Assembly: GCA_964456445.1 (NCBI GenBank)
Contig: CAYWBI010000079.1
Span: forward strand, 1 to 16,706
Reading direction: 5' to 3'
DNA from: CAYWBI01 sp964456445
GTDB taxonomy: Bacteria; Calditrichota; Calditrichia; Calditrichales; J004
DNA length: 16,706 nucleotides
This document shows positions 15,249 to 16,706 of the stretch, one piece after another; position 1 is the first letter of the stretch, and every line of letters begins with the position of its first letter. Made by a program: the position numbers and the translations under genes. Under the pieces are notes generated by a model. The model was not told where the DNA came from and did not search any database. It saw nothing but the letters and a program-made list of their open reading frames with translations.

Positions 15249-16574
15249 ATGAACAAAGGGCTTTCTCCTTTTCTTTTTCTTTCACTTTTAAATATGCTCC
15301 CGGCACAATCCACCGCTTTGCAAAATATGCTTGGCCTTTTGGATAGCGACAGGGAGGTACAGCAGGAATCCGCCAAACAATTATATCTGAGTGGCGATAC
15401 CGCCTACGCCGCGGCCTTTATCGATGCCCTTTATTTTAAACGCTTACCGTCTTCCGCAATAGATCAACTGGAAAACTTAACGGGTCAGATGTTTGGTAAA
15501 AACTGGCCCCGCTGGATGGAATGGTACGGGCAACAAAATTTTGATGAAGCAGCGGATTATAAGCTATTTAAACGTATAATGTTCAGTAAGATTGATCCGG
15601 CTTTTAGCGCTTTTTTAAACCCGGGTTTTAACAGCCGTATTCGCTGGGACGAGATAGTTTGGGGTGGTGTAAAAAAGGATGGCATTCCCCCATTGGAAAC
15701 CCCGCTTCTTGTATCCGCTGATTCCGCGGGCTATCTTTATGATACCGACCCGGTTTTTGGCCTGGAAATAGATGGCGTATATCGTGCCTATCCGGTACGT
15801 ATATTCAATTGGCATGAACTTATAAACACGCATATTGCCGGGCATAATGTCACGATTATTTATTGCACGCTCTGCGGCGTGGCCATTGCCTATGATGGAT
15901 TATGGCAGGGAAGAAATCTCAGCTTCGGGACATCCGGGTTGCTGTACCGCAGCAATAAACTGATGTATGACAGGCAGACAAACTCATTGTGGACCTCATT
16001 GGAAGGCCGGGCCGTTACCGGAATACTGGCGGCGGATTCAACCCATCTGGTTCAGTATCCTTTGGTAAAAACAACCTGGCTGAAATGGAAATCCGCTCAT
16101 CCTCAAACACGGGTACTATCACGTAACACGGGATTCACCAGGCAATACAGCCGCTTCGGTCCACACAAACGCTATCTAAAAAGTGAACGTACCATGTTCC
16201 CTGTTGCCTGGCGTGACGCCCGGCTAAAAGCAAAGGACTGGGTTTATGGTCTGCATGTGGACGGTTTTGCCAGGGCATATCCGCTCAAAATTTTTGACAA
16301 TCAGCATATTATAAATGATCGTTTTCATCAGCGGCAATTTGTGCTAATACCCACAGGAGAACTGTCAAGCATGCGGGTATATGAAACGAATGGGATAATA
16401 TTTGATTCGGTAAGCAGTGATACACTCACTGACCATACCGGGGAAAAATGGAAGATGCGGGAAGATGGCCTGTACCGTCAACAAGATGGAGAAAGGCTGC
16501 TACGCTATCCGGGACAAAGGGTGTTTTGGTTTGCATGGTATGCGTTTTTCCCTGGGACAAGTCTTTATAAATAA
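15249..16574 (+). CDS. DUF3179 domain-containing exported protein
   Basis: 441 residues. The first ~22 residues look like a signal peptide, so it is probably periplasmic. Residues 25-95 are helical, perhaps HEAT-like. The DUF3179 core is clear: GLEIDGVYRAYPVRIFNWHE (171-190), the Cys-x-x-Cys segment IIYCTLCGVAIAYDG (Cys206, Cys209), LSFGTSGLLYRSNKLMYDRQ (224-243) and SLWTSLEGRAVTG. The family's function is not known. The conserved His189-Glu190 and Cys pair suggest metal or redox chemistry, which is inference. A second, weaker copy of the core start (332-356, VYGLHVDGFARAYPLKIF) shows internal duplication and lacks the Cys pair. The ribosome-binding site is weak (TAGGT, 6 bases before the ATG). 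This start is favoured because it directly opens the signal peptide. No co-transcribed partner is visible. The gene lies divergent from the peptidyl-prolyl isomerase gene. Confidence 0.9.
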   Translation: MNKGLSPFLFLSLLNMLPAQSTALQNMLGLLDSDREVQQESAKQLYLSGDTAYAAAFIDALYFKRLPSSAIDQLENLTGQMFGKNWPRWMEWYGQQNFDEAADYKLFKRIMFSKIDPAFSAFLNPGFNSRIRWDEIVWGGVKKDGIPPLETPLLVSADSAGYLYDTDPVFGLEIDGVYRAYPVRIFNWHELINTHIAGHNVTIIYCTLCGVAIAYDGLWQGRNLSFGTSGLLYRSNKLMYDRQTNSLWTSLEGRAVTGILAADSTHLVQYPLVKTTWLKWKSAHPQTRVLSRNTGFTRQYSRFGPHKRYLKSERTMFPVAWRDARLKAKDWVYGLHVDGFARAYPLKIFDNQHIINDRFHQRQFVLIPTGELSSMRVYETNGIIFDSVSSDTLTDHTGEKWKMREDGLYRQQDGERLLRYPGQRVFWFAWYAFFPGTSLYK

Positions 16575-16630
16575 TCAAAAATTTGATGATGTTTCCTGAT
16601 CTTAAATTGCACCCATGGGACGGTGAATAT

Positions 16631-16706
16631 CCAATAACCAATAACCAATAACCAATATCCAATATCCAATATCCAATATCCAATATCCAATATCCAATAT
16701 CCAATA
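16631..16706. repeat. Heptanucleotide tandem repeat (CCAATAA/CCAATAT), running off the window
   Basis: Three units of CCAATAA are followed by seven of CCAATAT and a six-base partial unit at the window edge; a partial unit (AATAT) precedes them. Because 21 bases equal three units and seven codons, the minus strand reads an open YWILDIG heptapeptide repeat, which is an artefact of the DNA repeat and not a gene. The repeat begins 56 bases after the DUF3179 stop. Its full length is not visible. Confidence 0.92.

Noticed and set aside
16426..16704. Minus-strand open frame with a YWILDIG peptide repeat
   Set aside because: It is produced by the heptanucleotide repeat and the antisense of the DUF3179 gene; there is no ribosome-binding site and no protein-like composition.
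16631..16706. Possible CRISPR array
   Set aside because: Units are 7 bases and contiguous with no spacers, and no cas gene is present.

Overview
The window looks like a bacterial chromosome fragment, moderately AT-rich by eye. It carries core housekeeping and fatty-acid catabolism genes plus several exported proteins. The mix suggests a Gram-negative heterotroph of the Fibrobacterota-Chlorobiota-Bacteroidota (FCB) area, for example Calditrichota, Ignavibacteria or a related candidate phylum. The clues are a sortilin/BNR-repeat secreted protein of about 1,040 residues, lipoproteins, a DUF3179 protein, hairpin-rich intergenic repeats and a heptanucleotide tandem repeat. This placement is an inference from gene content; no marker gene here settles it.

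Layout. At 1-353, on the minus strand, groES is followed by the first 15 codons of groEL. At 565-1743 (minus) is a TraB/PrgY-family membrane protein. A gene-free stretch (1747-2368) holds a degenerate dispersed-repeat-like sequence and a perfect hairpin. It precedes a large exported BNR/sortilin-type beta-propeller protein on the plus strand (2369-5479). Between this gene and the next operon is a cluster of small hairpins (5499-5656) and a minus-strand terminator (5684-5721).

The centre (5739-12753) is one minus-strand operon, read thiolase, enoyl-CoA hydratase/3-hydroxyacyl-CoA dehydrogenase, acyl-CoA dehydrogenase, etfB, etfA. Together these can carry out a complete turn of fatty-acid beta-oxidation. 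The acyl-CoA dehydrogenase makes the enoyl-CoA and passes electrons to the ETF encoded beside it. The bifunctional protein hydrates and oxidises, and the thiolase cleaves. No acyl-CoA synthetase and no ETF:quinone oxidoreductase lie in the window, so both must be elsewhere. A perfect 17-bp palindrome overlaps the likely promoter in front of the thiolase gene and is a candidate operator.

From 12843 to 13410 there is no convincing gene, only several hairpins. A small orphan lipoprotein (13411-13833, plus) follows, convergent with a parvulin-type peptidyl-prolyl isomerase lipoprotein (14009-15004, minus). A terminator between them fits the minus-strand gene. Divergent from the isomerase is a DUF3179 protein (15249-16574, plus) with an internal duplication. 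The window ends inside a heptanucleotide tandem repeat (16631-16706).

I found no tRNA, rRNA, CRISPR array, integrase, transposase or known defence system. The items most worth a second look are the hairpin cluster, the operon palindrome, the duplicated DUF3179 protein, the heptamer repeat and the orphan lipoprotein.
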